64,000 nt of DNA from Melieria omissa (GCA_963971225.1 OZ020269.1:11556701-11620700); one strand, 5' to 3'; positions 12,701 to 26,190 are shown, counted from the first letter of the stretch. Translations and numbers: made by a program. The notes: a model not told the origin generated them from the sequence alone.

Positions 12701-13940
12701 GGGACGCAAAAAAGCATTTGCGCTGAAATTGCTATCGCTATCTATGCGCCGGCAAGCAGCAGGCCAGCAGCACAGCTCGCTTCCGGCTTACGGGGCGTAT
12801 GCGTAATATTTATTCTTTATTCTTCAACGTTTTGTTTCAATGTAAATTTTTGTTGGATAGCTTTTGTGCTGCTCAATTTACTGCACATATATATACAATA
12901 TTTGTTGCGTTTTTCAACGCTCATTGCACATTCGTTGGCAATTTTAGTTAGCACGCGCGCACTTGAAAATCTGCCCAACGTTTGCGCAACTCAGTCAACC
13001 AAACACAAACACGCGCAACCCGTTAGCACAGTGTGGATGTGTTTTTTCGTGAGGGGCGGGTAATTTTTAAAGCAATTTCCACATCACGCGCCAAACAAGC
13101 GGCGAGACAGTCGCACAAGTCGCAGCAGTTCATGGCAACTAACGGCAGCGACGAAGTGTGTTGGCACATTTGACAGCGCCAAGGTGGCGCGTCGTTGGCA
13201 GCGGGGTGCCGCTGTAAATGTACTCACACATCATACAAACACATACACACTAACAGCATACATTCATAGAGAGAGAGAGAGTTATTTGCTGTGACGCAGC
13301 GATCTTAACTTGGCCAGCAGCGTGGCATAGCTGCGTGAAAGCGTTTTATCTTGTGTGTTGCCTTCAGCGTTTGCGTTTGCTGTCTGTGCACATGATTGTG
13401 TGTGTGTGTGTGTGTGCGGGGGGAAACTTTTGAATTACTCCCAAACCAAGTGAAAACTAAAAATTCGAGTACGCAGCATGTAATAAAAAAATGTTCAGCC
13501 ATTTGTTTGGCAAGTATGTGTAAATTTTGTGCTATGTAAAATTTAAATTGAATGACAACTTGACATTTTCTCGACTACATTTACAAACATACGCAAAGAT
13601 GGGAGCGAATGCACCACATATGACAGTTACTTGTGTGGGTTGCATTATAAGTAAAACGAAATTATTGTTTTTGTGGGTTTAAGTTGTACACGGCAAATAT
13701 TTAGTACATTAAAATTTAATAATTCGATAGTTGCGTTGCAGCATATTTGAACATTTATTAGCACAGAAAAAGGGCTCATATTTTGTACGATGCTGATTCA
13801 TGTTAGGCCTAAGATTCATCTGCAACAGTGGTAAATATTTTTTTATTTACTGGTTTAGAAAACTTTTAATTAAAATATTTTAAGAATTAAAAAAAAAAAT
13901 GTAAAGTTTTTAATTTTTTTTTTTATCTAAGGATGTTTTT
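9800..13940. other. Non-coding region without recognised genes
   Basis: AT-rich at 9800-10800. The stretch 10780-11900 is less AT-biased and has the look of a decayed retroelement, but no motif could be pinned down. A more GC-rich stretch at 12580-13220 contains several CpG-rich words and could hold regulatory DNA. Confidence 0.45.
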
Positions 13941-13952
13941 CTTTCATTTGAA

Positions 13953-14284
13953 TAATTTTAATTTAATTGATTGGCACGACAGCCCGCTTACGCGAGACTA
14001 AGGCCTAGCTTCCCGCAACCACCCGTGTTGTGCGTGTGAATTTTGTACGCGGGTGGAAGGGACCTACAGTTTTATGCCGGTTCCGAACGGCAGGTTGGGA
14101 GCTTTTTCATAGCAATTTTTACTCTCAGAGGTTTGCCATTTCCAGCTGAGAGAACAGCCACCGAAAGAGAAAACGAGTTTCCCGTTATTTTTTTTAGGTG
14201 TTACTACATGCAGTATTCGATCTTGCGTCTCTCTGCATGCGACTCGTTGGACCGCGCACTAACCAACTGAGCCACGGCGGCTGC
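13953..14284 (-). mobile_element. tRNA-derived SINE with intact 15-bp target-site duplication
   Basis: Perfect direct repeats TTTCTTTCATTTGAA at 13938-13952 and 14285-14299 bracket a 332-bp insertion. Reading the minus strand, the head carries an A box (TGGCTCAGTTGG, 14263-14274) and a B-box-like GATCGAAT at about 14215-14222. A unique body and an A/T-rich tail at 13953-13980 follow. This is the full layout of a Pol III-transcribed SINE moved by a LINE machinery. Confidence 0.85.
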
Positions 14285-14299
14285 TTTCTTTCATTTGAA

Positions 14300-16640
14300 A
14301 CCCAAACTAATAATAATAATAATTTTTTGAAATACATACATCCTTGAATTTTCAAAGTTCTTTAAAAAAGAATTCAAACATCACAGAGAGAAACTTAAGA
14401 ACGCAGTTTTACTATATTTGGACGCTAGTTTCGCGAATATAGAGATTATTTCGCGTGTTTTAAAATGTTTTGATTTTTGTTGGACGGTGTTATCAGTTAG
14501 AATTGCTACAGTCGAGACGATTGTGTCACCGGTCAAGCTCAGTAGTTGACTGATCCTTGTATAGTTCAGTAACAGCCATGTCTCTCACTTACAAACTCTC
14601 ACTTTCTATGCGCCAAGCAAAGAGATGCTTGTTCAATGTTTAATTTGACAGAGTCCGTGGTGAACCAATTGGTCCAATTAAGCTCGGCAACGTAATACCA
14701 GGCAACTGTAGGACAGATGTATTTCTTTGACAGGATTCTATTGAGCTGATTGGCCAACATGCGGCAACGTTCGACATTCCTCCTTTCAGAATTTTTTTCC
14801 TCCCTTGTAAGCTTCAAACGCATTTGTGCTTCATATCAGAAACTAATTCCAGATGAAGAAGAAGTAATACTGGACTGCTTGCCAAATCTGGACATTTATC
14901 AACTTGTGTCGTTCTGGAGAACTTCTTCTTCTCTCTCTTTTGGCAGCTACCAGTTGATGAGCTTGATTAGTGCTTTGACTGGGCACTGTTAAATAGGTAT
15001 CCACGTTAGAGGTTTTTTAGAGTATTGCCTGTTTTTGGAAGTCTTTTCTCTTCTAAGCTTTGAGCTCATTTTAGCTACATAAAAGAAACTATGTAAGTAC
15101 AAGTGGGAGAGAAGTATCTAATACTGGTTTCAATGAGCGCTAAATGTGGTCATCTCTTAACTGCGATTGTTGCAGGGAATTTCTTTCATTTCGCGTACTT
15201 GATCGGTGTTTTATTGGTCACTATTTAATAGATGCTCACGCTATAAATCTGGAGCTATAACTGATTTATCCTAAGGAAAAGCAGAACTGAAAAGGAGGAC
15301 GAAATTGTGTTTCATCCAAAAAGTACTTCCTGCACTCTTTAGGCAAAGAAAGATTCAACTTAATGAGTTCTTCTTTGAAAACCTGCGAGATCTAAGTAGT
15401 CGATAAGATAGGTAACATTCTACTTAGCTTTGTTCGGAGCTCTAACTAATTCTATACCAGGTGCGAAGACAGACATGACAGTGTACAGTTGGACAACTTT
15501 ACTGTTGCAAAGTCCGTAGTGGGGAAGAATGGTTGGAAAACGTCCAAGAGGGAGTGCTGGGTAAATGAGGAGCTGCACCTCGACGAAGTGTTGGGAAATA
15601 AGATATGTTAAACCAACTTACTTTTTAAATAAAATTAGTTAAGTTTTAAATAAACACAAAAAGATAACGGTTTCATAGATTGTTCTCCTAATACACTCAT
15701 TTTAAAGAAAATACAACAACCAAAAAAATATGTGCTCCACGAGCGAGATCGTATAAGTAGTTTTGTTCTTGTAAGCATTTGAATACAGAACCTGGAATTG
15801 TTTGAATAACCCTATATGAGAGTATATATGCTTGATTCCGGAATAATAATAAACTCTGAAAAATTGTATACGTTTGAGTTGCCCAGAGAAAATGTAAAAG
15901 CGTTTTATTTAATTTTTTGCTTCAATAATCTTTCGTCAGCTAAGGTTTCGTGATTGAAAGGTTTGTCCTTCGGCATATTTTTCAATGTTTCTTTCTACTG
16001 TGGTGACTTGTTTGGGGCTCATTTTCTCAGAAATCTCGCTCCGCATTGTCCATAGACTAGTTACCCAGTGAAGATTTTAGTTGTGATAGGAAATACAGAA
16101 TATTATGAAATACTAAAAATATCAAAAAATCTCCTAAATTGCCTCCTGGTGTCATTCTGCAATGAAATTAAAATTATTGAAATTGTTACATTTGGGAGCA
16201 ATGAAATCAAATCTTTATTGATTTTCTTAGTCGAATGAAAATTTCATTTTATTTATTTAACATAAAAAAATAGCAATTTTCCCACACCTACAGAGACAAC
16301 ATGTAATATTCGCTGATACCTAATAGTAAAAAAAATACCTAATAGTAAAAAAGAACCCTAAAGATCTTACAGGCTAGAAAACTTAAGAATGACTAACAAA
16401 TAAAGCTTTTCTAAAATATTAAAGACTTAGCAACTGTGGATGCAAAGCCTATCGTTTTTCGAATATTTTAGTGCAATTTCAAAAAGATCATGCAAATAAT
16501 TTTCATTTCTATTGTGTTCCATATTTTTATTGCAAAAGATTCTATGTAATAGGGAAAATTGCTTTAAAGAGCTCTTGGTTCTGCAAAAAGAAACTGAGCG
16601 TTTTTCCTTTAGTAGGTAATGCAATTTAAATTATTAGGAA
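14300..16640. other. Non-coding region, nothing recognised
   Basis: AT-rich, with no splice-consistent coding signal and no clear repeat structure. Confidence 0.5.
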
Positions 16641-16649
16641 TTTTTCAGT

Positions 16650-17225
16650 ACAAGTTCAACATTCTGTGATGTGAATTGCTTAATTTCTGGTTTCTTAATT
16701 TTCTAATATTTATTTACTAATTTTCTATCTAATATTTATTTTTATAATATTTAGTTCTTTCTGAGATGTTTTTTGTAAAGGAATCCTAGAATTCTTGAAG
16801 TAACGCACATTCTGAGAAATGTTTAATTTGAATTTTGTAAAATTTCGAATATTTATTTACAATTTTTATAATATTTAGTTCTTTCTGAGATGTGAATTGT
16901 ATAATTTCTGTTTTATAAAATTTCTAAAATTTGTTTTCTGATTTTCTAATATTTATTTCTTAGTAAACGTATCCTAGAATCCTTCAAGTAACACACATTC
17001 TGAAATGTGAATTGTTTAATTTCTATTTTATAAAATTTCTAATATTTATTTACTAATTTTTTAATATTTATTCCTTGGTGAACGTATACAAGAATTTTTC
17101 AAGTAACTCACATTCTGAAATGCGAATTGTTAAATTTCTATTTTATATCATTTTTAATATTTATTTACTAATTTTCTAAAATTTATTTCTTAGCAAATGA
17201 ATCCTAGAATCTTTCAAGTAACGCA
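16650..17225. repeat. Tandem repeat, unit about 115-125 bp
   Basis: The core CACATTCTGAAATGTGAATTG followed by TAATTTCT-TTTTATAAAATTTCTAATATTTATTTACTAATTT recurs near 16660, 16808/16880, 16993 and 17108. Units differ by indels and substitutions, so the array is old. Confidence 0.75.
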
Positions 17226-17229
17226 ACAG

Positions 17230-20200
17230 TACACAAAGGTGAAAATCGTTTATAATAAAAAATGGATTTTTCCAAATTTTTAGACAGCACAATTTACCCT
17301 TTAAAAGCATAAATCTTGAAGCAATGTAACTTTTGAATGCCTTGTTATTGTCGCTTGCTCTGTTTGCTGCTGTCTTGCAACCTTCCAACTACTTATCGCT
17401 GCGACTGTCAGCGCATTCCAAATCCATTTCAAAGTGTTAACATGAGTGAAACTTATCGCCGATTTGACACAGCACAAACTGAAGTACTTAAATAACCAAA
17501 TGCAAATGATAAATTCGCATTTAATACAAAATGTTGGTAAGGCCAGCGGCGAGAAAAAAAAATCGCAAACTGAACAGAATCGCAATGACAGAGTGCCAAG
17601 TGCGCATCAGCGGCAAGTAAGCAAGAAATGCCGCTACTTAATGCGAATATCGCGCCACGCGCAAGGACAGCTGTCAACTGCAAGCACACACACACACAGA
17701 ATGACAGACACAAACAACTGCCAGCAGCATATAAACGTCAATCCTTTAAATGACATTTCAGGCAGACAGCATTGTCGCTGCCGCTGAAATTAGCGCGAAA
17801 AAGTGCGCCTGCGAGAGAGCAAACATAGAGAGCGCGACTGAGCTGCTTAGTGTCAACACCAGCGGCATAAAACTCGCAGACAAAAATACAAACAACAGCA
17901 AGAAAACACAGTCAAAAAGTGACGCTGATCAAATAAATGCAAAGTGCCAAGAGCGGCGCACAAGCGTTGTGAGCTGTGACTGTGCGCCGCTGGGCTTGAC
18001 AAACATTTTTGCTCATAAATCAAAACCATACTTGTGGACCCGCGGGGGCGAAGCGGCGCATGCTCGATTGGAGGGACAGACAGACGCGCGCGCGTTGGCA
18101 TTGATTGGCAGCATTCGGACGAGCGAGCGATTTTCGCTGCCACTTCGCCGACTGGCAGCCAGGCAGTGTGTCTGCTTGGGCTGCCACTTTGAAGATTATT
18201 GATGATATGCGATAATAACATTTTTTCGCCAAACTTTTACCACCAATCGGTTGACGGAACTATGCGCAACGCCGCGCAGTCATTTGGCCTGTTTAGTGCG
18301 ACTCGCTCACGCAATGGCGTCGATTTTACAAACATTGAACGGTGATTTCGTGCGCTGCCATCGAGCGGAATGTGACGCGCGCGCCAAGCAACGGCAAATC
18401 AGCTCATCATAGGTGAGCGCAGCGCGTGGGTTAGGTGTGCAGGGGTAGACGGTCGAAGGACGAGGTGTGAGCGCGCCTTAGACACATGAATAACAAGTGG
18501 GCGTTGTGCGCCATGTTCGATGTGATTTATGCGAAAATATTTCACTATGCGAATTTCGTAGAATTCTGTTTTCGATGGGAGTTTCGTGTGTGTGTGTGTT
18601 TGTGTGTGCGAGCGCATATTTTTGCGCTCGTTACCACTGTCATTACGTCAAACACGCTGTTTGATATGTTATGCTAATGACAAACTGATTTCAAATGCAG
18701 TGCAGCCGGAAGTGGGATGCGACAGTCGAGAAGAAGCGCTAAGATTTGTGTGAAAAAAATTATGCGCACAATTTTTTGGAATTTTGGAACGTTTAAAACA
18801 TTATTTGACGGGAAAGTTGTTAAAGTTTTTAATGAAAATTATATTTGTGGAAATTTATAGTAGCAACTAAAACGAACCGACTGCCAAAAGTACAGAACGA
18901 AGGTAGTTGAATGTCAACACAGTAAACTGTTGATTAATAAAAACAATTTCCCAAATTGTTTTTGTATTGAAAGCAAGAAACCTTTGCCTTTAATGGTTCT
19001 CAGCTGTCACCCACTGACAACCATACAGCCATCGCACAGTTCCATGACATTTTCACCAACGTTGAGTAATGAATTTTCAAATCAAGTCTACAAATTGCAC
19101 ATTACAACAAACCCAAACATGAAAACAACAATGACAGTCACAACAACAATAAAATTAACAACAAATTACAACACTACAGTGTGAGGGCAGCCGTCTTAAT
19201 GGTGTTTTTCGTTGCTTAAATTTTATTACGTAATTAGCATAAGTTTTCATTTGTGCAAACACTATATACAACAATTAAAATCAAGACAGCACTGTTGCCG
19301 TGCATTGCCAACTCACTCACTCACACGTACACAGAGTAAAACGTTGGCTATGAAATTTTGAAAGCATGCCTCGGTTTATAGTTCAACAGCGCACTTTGGA
19401 ATTGGCAACACTTGTTGTTTGCTGCCAATTTTGCCAACGTTTGTCGCAGCTTCCATTTGCACGCAAGCAACAACAACCGAACAACTGAAGGAGCAAGCAA
19501 GCGAGATAGCAAGCATTGGCCAAGAATTTATGACCCGTCAGCATAAATCACATTAATTACCAAACGGAACGACGACCACTTCGACGACAACGGCAACTTG
19601 GCCACCGACTCTGACGACATTCATTAAATTCATTTGAATAAATTGAGCGCTCAACTCGTCCGTTGCAAGCGTCCAAGCATAGCGCCTGTCTCTGGCCAAT
19701 GTCAATGTGACATTAAGAAAATATTTGGTCAGACTGAGCGAAATTGGAACTTTACTTTTTGTTTTGGATGGATTTTTGTGCTGTTTTTTTGAAGTGTTCA
19801 CAGCGAGTTTATATTTAATTGTACGTTTTATTTTTGTGTTTTGTCCTTTTTGCTAAATTTTGGAGTTTGGTGGCTTTTGTTGTTGTTGTTGTTATTGTTG
19901 TTATTGTTATTATCAAGTGTCAACACTTGATCCTGTTGCTATTCTTGAAAGCTTGTCAGACATAAAGTTTCTTTCAACTGAACGCTGTGTTGTACATTTG
20001 CCGTTTGTTGACATTGCTGCTGCATACTTGTTGGCGCAGACTAGAAAGCAACGCGCATGTGAAATGAATTTGCAATGAAAGTTGGCAACAAATGGCCGAT
20101 AAGCGAATTTGTTTATGCATAAGAAAAGATAAAAATGAAATTTGAATTAAAAAAGAGTACAAAAACTAATAGAAATAAAAAAAATTCTATAATGATAAAT

Positions 20201-20280
20201 AAGAAACTTGGATAACTAATTAAATAACTTTTAATTAAAAAAACATGGAAATAGCAAACAAATATTATTAAAATTTTTGG
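17230..20280. other. Non-coding region with a GC-rich segment (17560-18420)
   Basis: 17560-18420 is clearly richer in G+C and in CpG (CGCGCG near 18087) than its surroundings, with frequent GAGAG, GCGC and TGACAG words. It might be a promoter, an untranslated first exon or an enhancer, but I see no exon I would defend. The rest is AT-rich with GTT repeats at 19876-19910. Confidence 0.35.
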
Positions 20281-20284
20281 TTGA

Positions 20285-21785
20285 AAACATGAAATGATTG
20301 ACAAAAGCAGATTTGGTTTTCAAAGTTCTAGTAAAACTTTGTTCAATAAGTGTAAAGTGGCAAAAACTGCAGCTGTCGCTCGCTGTCAGCAAATAATATA
20401 GACAAAAAAATATAAAAGGATATAAAAAAATCTTAAAAAAATAAATTAAAAAAATATAAATTACAAAAAAATAATAGTAAACAAATATGTATACAAAATA
20501 TATGACATGATTTACATAAATAAAAAAATAAAAAAATGATTAATACAAATGTTGTTTATTATCTTCTGCCAAAGTAAAACTTTTTTGAAGTATCTTAGTT
20601 GCACAAAAAGAAAAAATTTTTTTTTTAATTATTAAATAGTGAACAGATTTGAATAACGAAATTATGAGATGATTAACAAAAAGCAGACTTAGTGTTTTTA
20701 ACTGTAATAAAACTTTGTTGAAGTCTTTAGTTGTAAGGGGCCAAAACTGCAGCTGTCGCCCGAAGTTGGAAATATGAAATTTTATATATAAAAAAATATA
20801 AATTAAAAAAAATAAAAACCAAAAATATATGAATATAAAAAAACAATTATAAAATAAATAAATAATCAAAAAATAGAAAATGATTACAAAAATCTTGTTG
20901 ATTGTCTTCTGCTACAGCAAAACTTTGTTGAAGTCTTTCAGTTGAACGAAACCTCAGCTGTCGCTAGCAATAACAAATTTTGAAAAAACATAGAAATAGT
21001 GAGCAGATTTGAATACGAAAGCATGAAATGATTAACAAAAAGCAGGTTTAGCGTTTTTAATTATAACAAAACGTTTTACAGTCTTTAGTCTGCAGCTGTC
21101 GCCCGCAGTTGGAAAAATTAAACATAAAAAAATATAAATTTAAAAATATAAATAAATTCCAAAAAATATGAATTTAAAAAACACTGAACAGATTTACATA
21201 AATAAAAAAAAAATTAGAAAATTATTAACACAAATTTGAATTTCAACTTTGTCGAAGTCTTTTAGTTCAACACAACCCCGCAATAAAAAAATATACAAAA
21301 GTATTAAATAAACAGATTTCAATAATGAAAGCATGAAATGAATAATAAATAAAAACCGTATTTATTTAGGATATTTAACTAAAATAGAACTTTGTTGAAG
21401 TCTTTCAGTTGATTGTGAAGTGGCCAAAGCCTAAGCTGAAAGTTGCACTCAACAAAAACCCGAAGAATAAATATAGAAATAATGAAAATATTTCAGTAAA
21501 GAAAACACATCATGATTGAAAATAATCCTTTTTAATATGTTCAACTTAGTAAAACTTTGTTGAAGTGTTTGAACTGAGGGTGAAGTAGCCAAAACCTCAG
21601 CCCGCAGCTCGCAGTCAACAAAAAATATAGGAAAAATCCTAGAAGAATTAAACAAATTTCAATAGTTAAAACATGAAGACATTAAAAAACGCACATTTAG
21701 TATTCAAAGCTATAGTAAAACCCCACTGAAGTCTTTCAGTCCAGTCTAAATTGGCCAAAGCCTCAGCTGCCACCGGCAGCTAATG
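20285..21785. repeat. Tandem repeat, unit about 140-240 bp, about nine copies
   Basis: Each unit has a conserved core, AAAACTTTGTTGAAGTCTTT, then a short gap and GGCCAAAACNNCAGCTGTCGC, with a variable AT-rich stretch between cores. Cores lie near 20330, 20574, 20708, 20928, 21067, 21244, 21385, 21551 and 21716. Confidence 0.8.
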
Positions 21786-21789
21786 ACCT

Positions 21790-22960
21790 CGAAATGTTTG
21801 TTTTTTCCAAACCACAGTTTTCACCGCCCCCCCCACCCAACAAAAACACACACACAACAACAACCAATTGCCAACTAGCTGCTTAATTACAATAATTAAT
21901 GCAGATTTTACTCTATTGATGCACATTACGTATACGCCTCGTTGTGCCTGCACACTGCACATTGTATAGTTTACTGACTGCCTCACTCCAGTACTTCCAC
22001 CTAATTAAATAATTTTCGCGAAAGTAAAATATTTCAAAAGGTGCCATCACAACCCCTTGCAACAGCCAACACTGCGCCGCCATTAAACGCCATCGTCGAC
22101 CATTCAAAAAGTTTTGCCAAATAAATCAGCGCACATTTAATTAACTGCGGCACGCCGCGTACTTGTACTCGTTCGCATTTAATAAATATTTGGTTGTTTT
22201 TTTGTTGGGGGGGTTTCAACAACATTTAACTGTTTTTCATGCTTTATTTTATAGCTGCTGCTGCTGCTGCCGTGGTTGTTGTTGTCGTTGTGATCATTTG
22301 GCTGCGCCATTCAATTTTCGGTTGCATTGTGTGTGTTTTTCCCCGCTTGCATTGCAGCATTTAATTATATTTGCACTTGAACGTTTCCTTGGCCACTTCG
22401 TGTCATCTCCGATGCTGAATGCGCTTTGATGCTTTAAATGCGCCGCAGCGCGCCCGTACGGCGCTCAATACAACTTTGGCAATAATTCTTTATTAATTTT
22501 CGATTTATTTCAATCAGTGCACAATTAAATTCGATTCTACCAGTGCAGTGCAGCCGACTGTGCGCTTGGCTGCGCATGTGTTTGTGTGTGTGTGTGTGTG
22601 TGTGAGCGGGAGCGTGAGCGTTTGTGGTGTGGCATAAAAAGCGGCACGTCCGTGTGGCGCGGTGTGCTATAAAGTGCGCTTTAAGCGCACCGAAGATGGA
22701 CGATGCCGCACCTGCCGTACGTAATGTTGCCATTGATGTTGCTATCGTTGTTGTTGTTGTTGTGCCTTGCAATAAATTATGCAATTTTAAAAGTACGGAA
22801 ACGAAAAATTATGGCCTTGCACGTGTAGCGCTGCAACGTGTGTGCTTAACTGATTTTCGCTTTGTACAATCTTTCTCTAATTTCTTTATGGGTTTTAAAC
22901 TTCATTTAACAGAGATTTTGAATATTTGAGATGGGTGAATATCGTTGGAAAATAAAATGA
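21790..22960. other. Non-coding region, microsatellites only
   Basis: Short CTG run at about 22255-22270, TG run at 22582-22604, GTT run at 22746-22762. No supported exon. Confidence 0.5.
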
Positions 22961-22984
22961 TTTGTATAGGTAGGAGGATAGGAA

Positions 22985-23525
22985 GGAAACCACCAGACAT
23001 TTTTTGTTTGCCGGCAATAAGAAAACGAGTCGCCCCCGGCAACAAATTGATCGCCGGTAATATCGCCAGCGTATCGATTTCGTATCACCAGTCGTTCTAA
23101 AACGTCCGCCGAAAGCAACTCGCCGTGACGAGTCGTGTTCTTATCGCCGTGACGTGTCGTTTTCTTATCGCCTGGACGATTCTTTTTCATATCTAAATGC
23201 ATCATATTGTTTGGGAAATTATCAATTTATAAAATGTCAGTCAGTTTTGGTTGGGATGGAATTTCATTTGCATACAAATATTCAATGTTGCTCTCATTGT
23301 TTTGAGCTTGAATCAATGCTGTTGTTCAATGAACCGTCGACGAATGAATACAAATTTTTTAAATGCGATCAATCTCCCTGAAATACAAAATATATCAATT
23401 CGATATTTCAAAGTCCTGAAAAACAACGTGTTTTCGTGACATGTTGCTAATTTGTCACTACGGCAATAAATCGTCGAGTCGCCAATTTGTTGCCACTGAC
23501 GATTGTTGCCCATTTCTCACATTTT
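22985..23525. repeat. Unclassified mobile-element-like segment with 24-bp tandem units
   Basis: Contains three 24-bp tandem units (23121-23144, 23145-23168, 23169-23192; core CGCCGTGACGNGTCGT) and an inverted 12-bp word GGCAACAAATTG at 23038-23049 and 23483-23494. Its base composition and CG-rich words differ from the flanks. Ends and target duplications were not found. Confidence 0.45.
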
Positions 23526-23529
23526 GCTT

Positions 23530-25740
23530 GGTGGGAAGGCTAGGAGGTGGGTAGGAATATGGATTGATGTATACTTACATAGGTAGGTCGTTAGTCTATG
23601 AAGGCTGATGGGTAGATAGGCAGATATGTGAAAGTTCAATATGATAGATGTAAGGGAGCTAGAAAGATGATGGATAGGTAGCTATGCAGATGGGTGGATC
23701 ATTAGGTTGGTGATTTTATGGTTCTTCCCTACTCTTCCTACGTCTTTCCCTACACAAAGCGTCATTACTGAGCCTATGCGATCATCATAAGCAGCCATAT
23801 TAACCTGACTTAAGCTAATCTAAATAGATTGGTGAAGAAAAGGTTGGTTGGAATGGTTGGTATGTAGATTTGTGGGAGGTAAGTAGGTAGAATTGAGAGC
23901 TGAGAGCACACTTAGACCAGTTGTGGCTTCGAATCTTATTGGATATTATCTAAAAAATAATTCAGAAAAATTTCAAGTCTTGCAAAGTTAAGTTGCAGTG
24001 AGTATCTTGTAAGGGACCTAATTGAAAGATACTCATAGGTCGTAGGTAGCTAGGTAAGTAGATATTTGTGGCTACTACGAAGGGAGTCACTAGAATCAGT
24101 TGAAACTTTTTTTGAAGCCAAGTAAATTGAAAGCCGAAAATTGTTGGAGAAAAACCCATTGAGTGAAGTCTTACATCTCTCAGCGATTGTAGGTCTCAAG
24201 TCTTTAGAAGGTGAAGTTCTTGCTCAGTGGATGTTTAAGAAGCATTTTTGCTCATTCAAAGCCATTCAGTTGAGTTGAACTGAAAACCCAAAAGTCCTTC
24301 AGAACAGCCAATTCAATATCTAAAAGTGACTGTTTATGATAAAATCTCACCTGTTAGCATAAATTACACCTTTGAAAATAATAAAAAGCTATAGTTTCTA
24401 TTCTACATTCTCAGCCTTTTAGTAAATCAACTTTTTTTGGCCTGAAATTAAAGTAATGAATCTGAATAAACTGGATCTCGGGACAGCCATAGGTCGTATA
24501 ATTTAAAGATTTGATGATAAAAACTGGCTTTCAAGTTCAAGCTTTAGGTCGTTAAACTTTTTCTAAATCTACACTTAGAATCGTGTCTAAGCGGACAATC
24601 CATTAACTCAGATAAGTATACAATAAAAAAATCAACAAATACTTAGAAAACTACCAAATTCACATAAATTCATAAAGAATAACTTTTCAGCAACCAAGCA
24701 AAAACGACAACTGTCTCATAATCGTCATTTTTAAATTACCAGCAATTGAAGAAAGTTGCATGTGGCGACAGTAAAAAGTAACTGAAAGTAGTGTGAAAAG
24801 GTGTGAAAATAGCAGTTATTTTCACACCTTGTGGCATGTAAAACTGTCATGTTTTTGTATCTGTGTGTATGTGTAAGTATGGGACATTATTTTCGAATAG
24901 GTTTCTTATGCAAAGCGGCGCACAGTGTGTGTGCACTCATGAACGATGTACAGCTTATCGAAATTGAGTGCGAAAATAGCACAAACACGCACACACACAA
25001 ACGCATACTGGCAACATTCAAATGAAGTGTACGGAAGGCAGAAAGTGTACCAGCTACCACAAAGGTGTAAAATTTGCCGGCGTTGATGTAGAAGCTGCCG
25101 AAGACGACGCAAAGTCGAATGAAAGGCTGACTTTTTCTTTTGTCGCATTAACGTTGAATTTATGGTTGCGGTAAAAAGGGCGTTTTCACACACACACACC
25201 CATACTTAAGCGCACAGAGTTATGCTGCTAGCTGAACTATAGTGCAGCCCTCACATAAACACACAAACACACGTGCGCTCGCAACACCTTCCGCTATTGT
25301 GTATTGAAATCGCAATGGCCTGCGCCATAAATTGCACAAATAATGGGCGTGATTTCCGCAACGCAGACACTCACCAAAATCCAGTTTGGGGCTCTAAGAA
25401 TTTTTGACTTTATCGAGTGGGATTTTCACTGCCGCAGTGACTGCAATTATAGTATGTATGTGTGTCTCTGTGTTTGGGTTGAGAATGGGTCGGGTTCATT
25501 GCGCGGTCAAAGTCGTAAAGTGAAGCCATGAGGGCAGCGAGTGAAGTAGCAGTGAAATAACTGCTGCAAATTATTGCCGAAAGCGAGCAAAAGCAACAAT
25601 TTGGTAGTTGAATGGTGAGAAATAAGAAGGGAGTGTTGTGAAACGTTGATCAAATTACAAGTAAAACATAAAAATGTTAACAAAATAAAAATTTAACATT
25701 TATAAAAATGGGCGAAAAACGAGATTTCTTAAAAATGATT
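23530..25740. other. Non-coding region with degenerate TAGG/GATAGGTAGG simple sequence
   Basis: Cryptic simple repeats built on TAGGTAG and GGTTGG occur at 23530-23710, 23830-23890 and 24020-24065. No supported gene. Confidence 0.5.
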
Positions 25741-26190
25741 TTGTATGTCTTTGTTCAATTGCCTATAACTTAAATATATATTTTCCAACCGACTTTAATG
25801 TATATTCATGCAATTTCTTTGCCATAGATTGAACTTTGATATTCAAGAAGGAAATTAGCACTAATAGGTTTTTCTCACTAATGAGTTTTTTTTAGAAATG
25901 ATTGTATATGTTTTTGTTCAATTGCCTATAACTTTTAAATTTTAAAACCGATTTTAATATATAGCAACGCAATAAAAAAAAACACCAAAAATTTGAACAA
26001 AATAAAAATCTAAAAATTACAAAAATTACGAAAATTACCGAAAGTCAGTTTGTATGTCTTTGTTAAATTTCCTATAACTTCTACAGTTTTCAACAGATTT
26101 TAATATATAGTAACGCATTTTATTTTCCATAGATTAGCTCTTCATATTCAAGAAATAAATCAGCACTAATAAGTTTTTTTCATGTTTATT
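25740..26190. repeat. Tandem repeat, unit about 153 bp, three copies
   Basis: The phrase TGTATGTCTTTGTTCAATTG followed by CCTATAACTT recurs near 25742, 25898 and 26050. Each is followed by CATAGATT and ATATTCAAGAA blocks where complete. Confidence 0.75.

Noticed and set aside
12653..13063. 136-codon frame in a GC-rich stretch
   Set aside because: No domain, splice context or promoter; composition explains its length.
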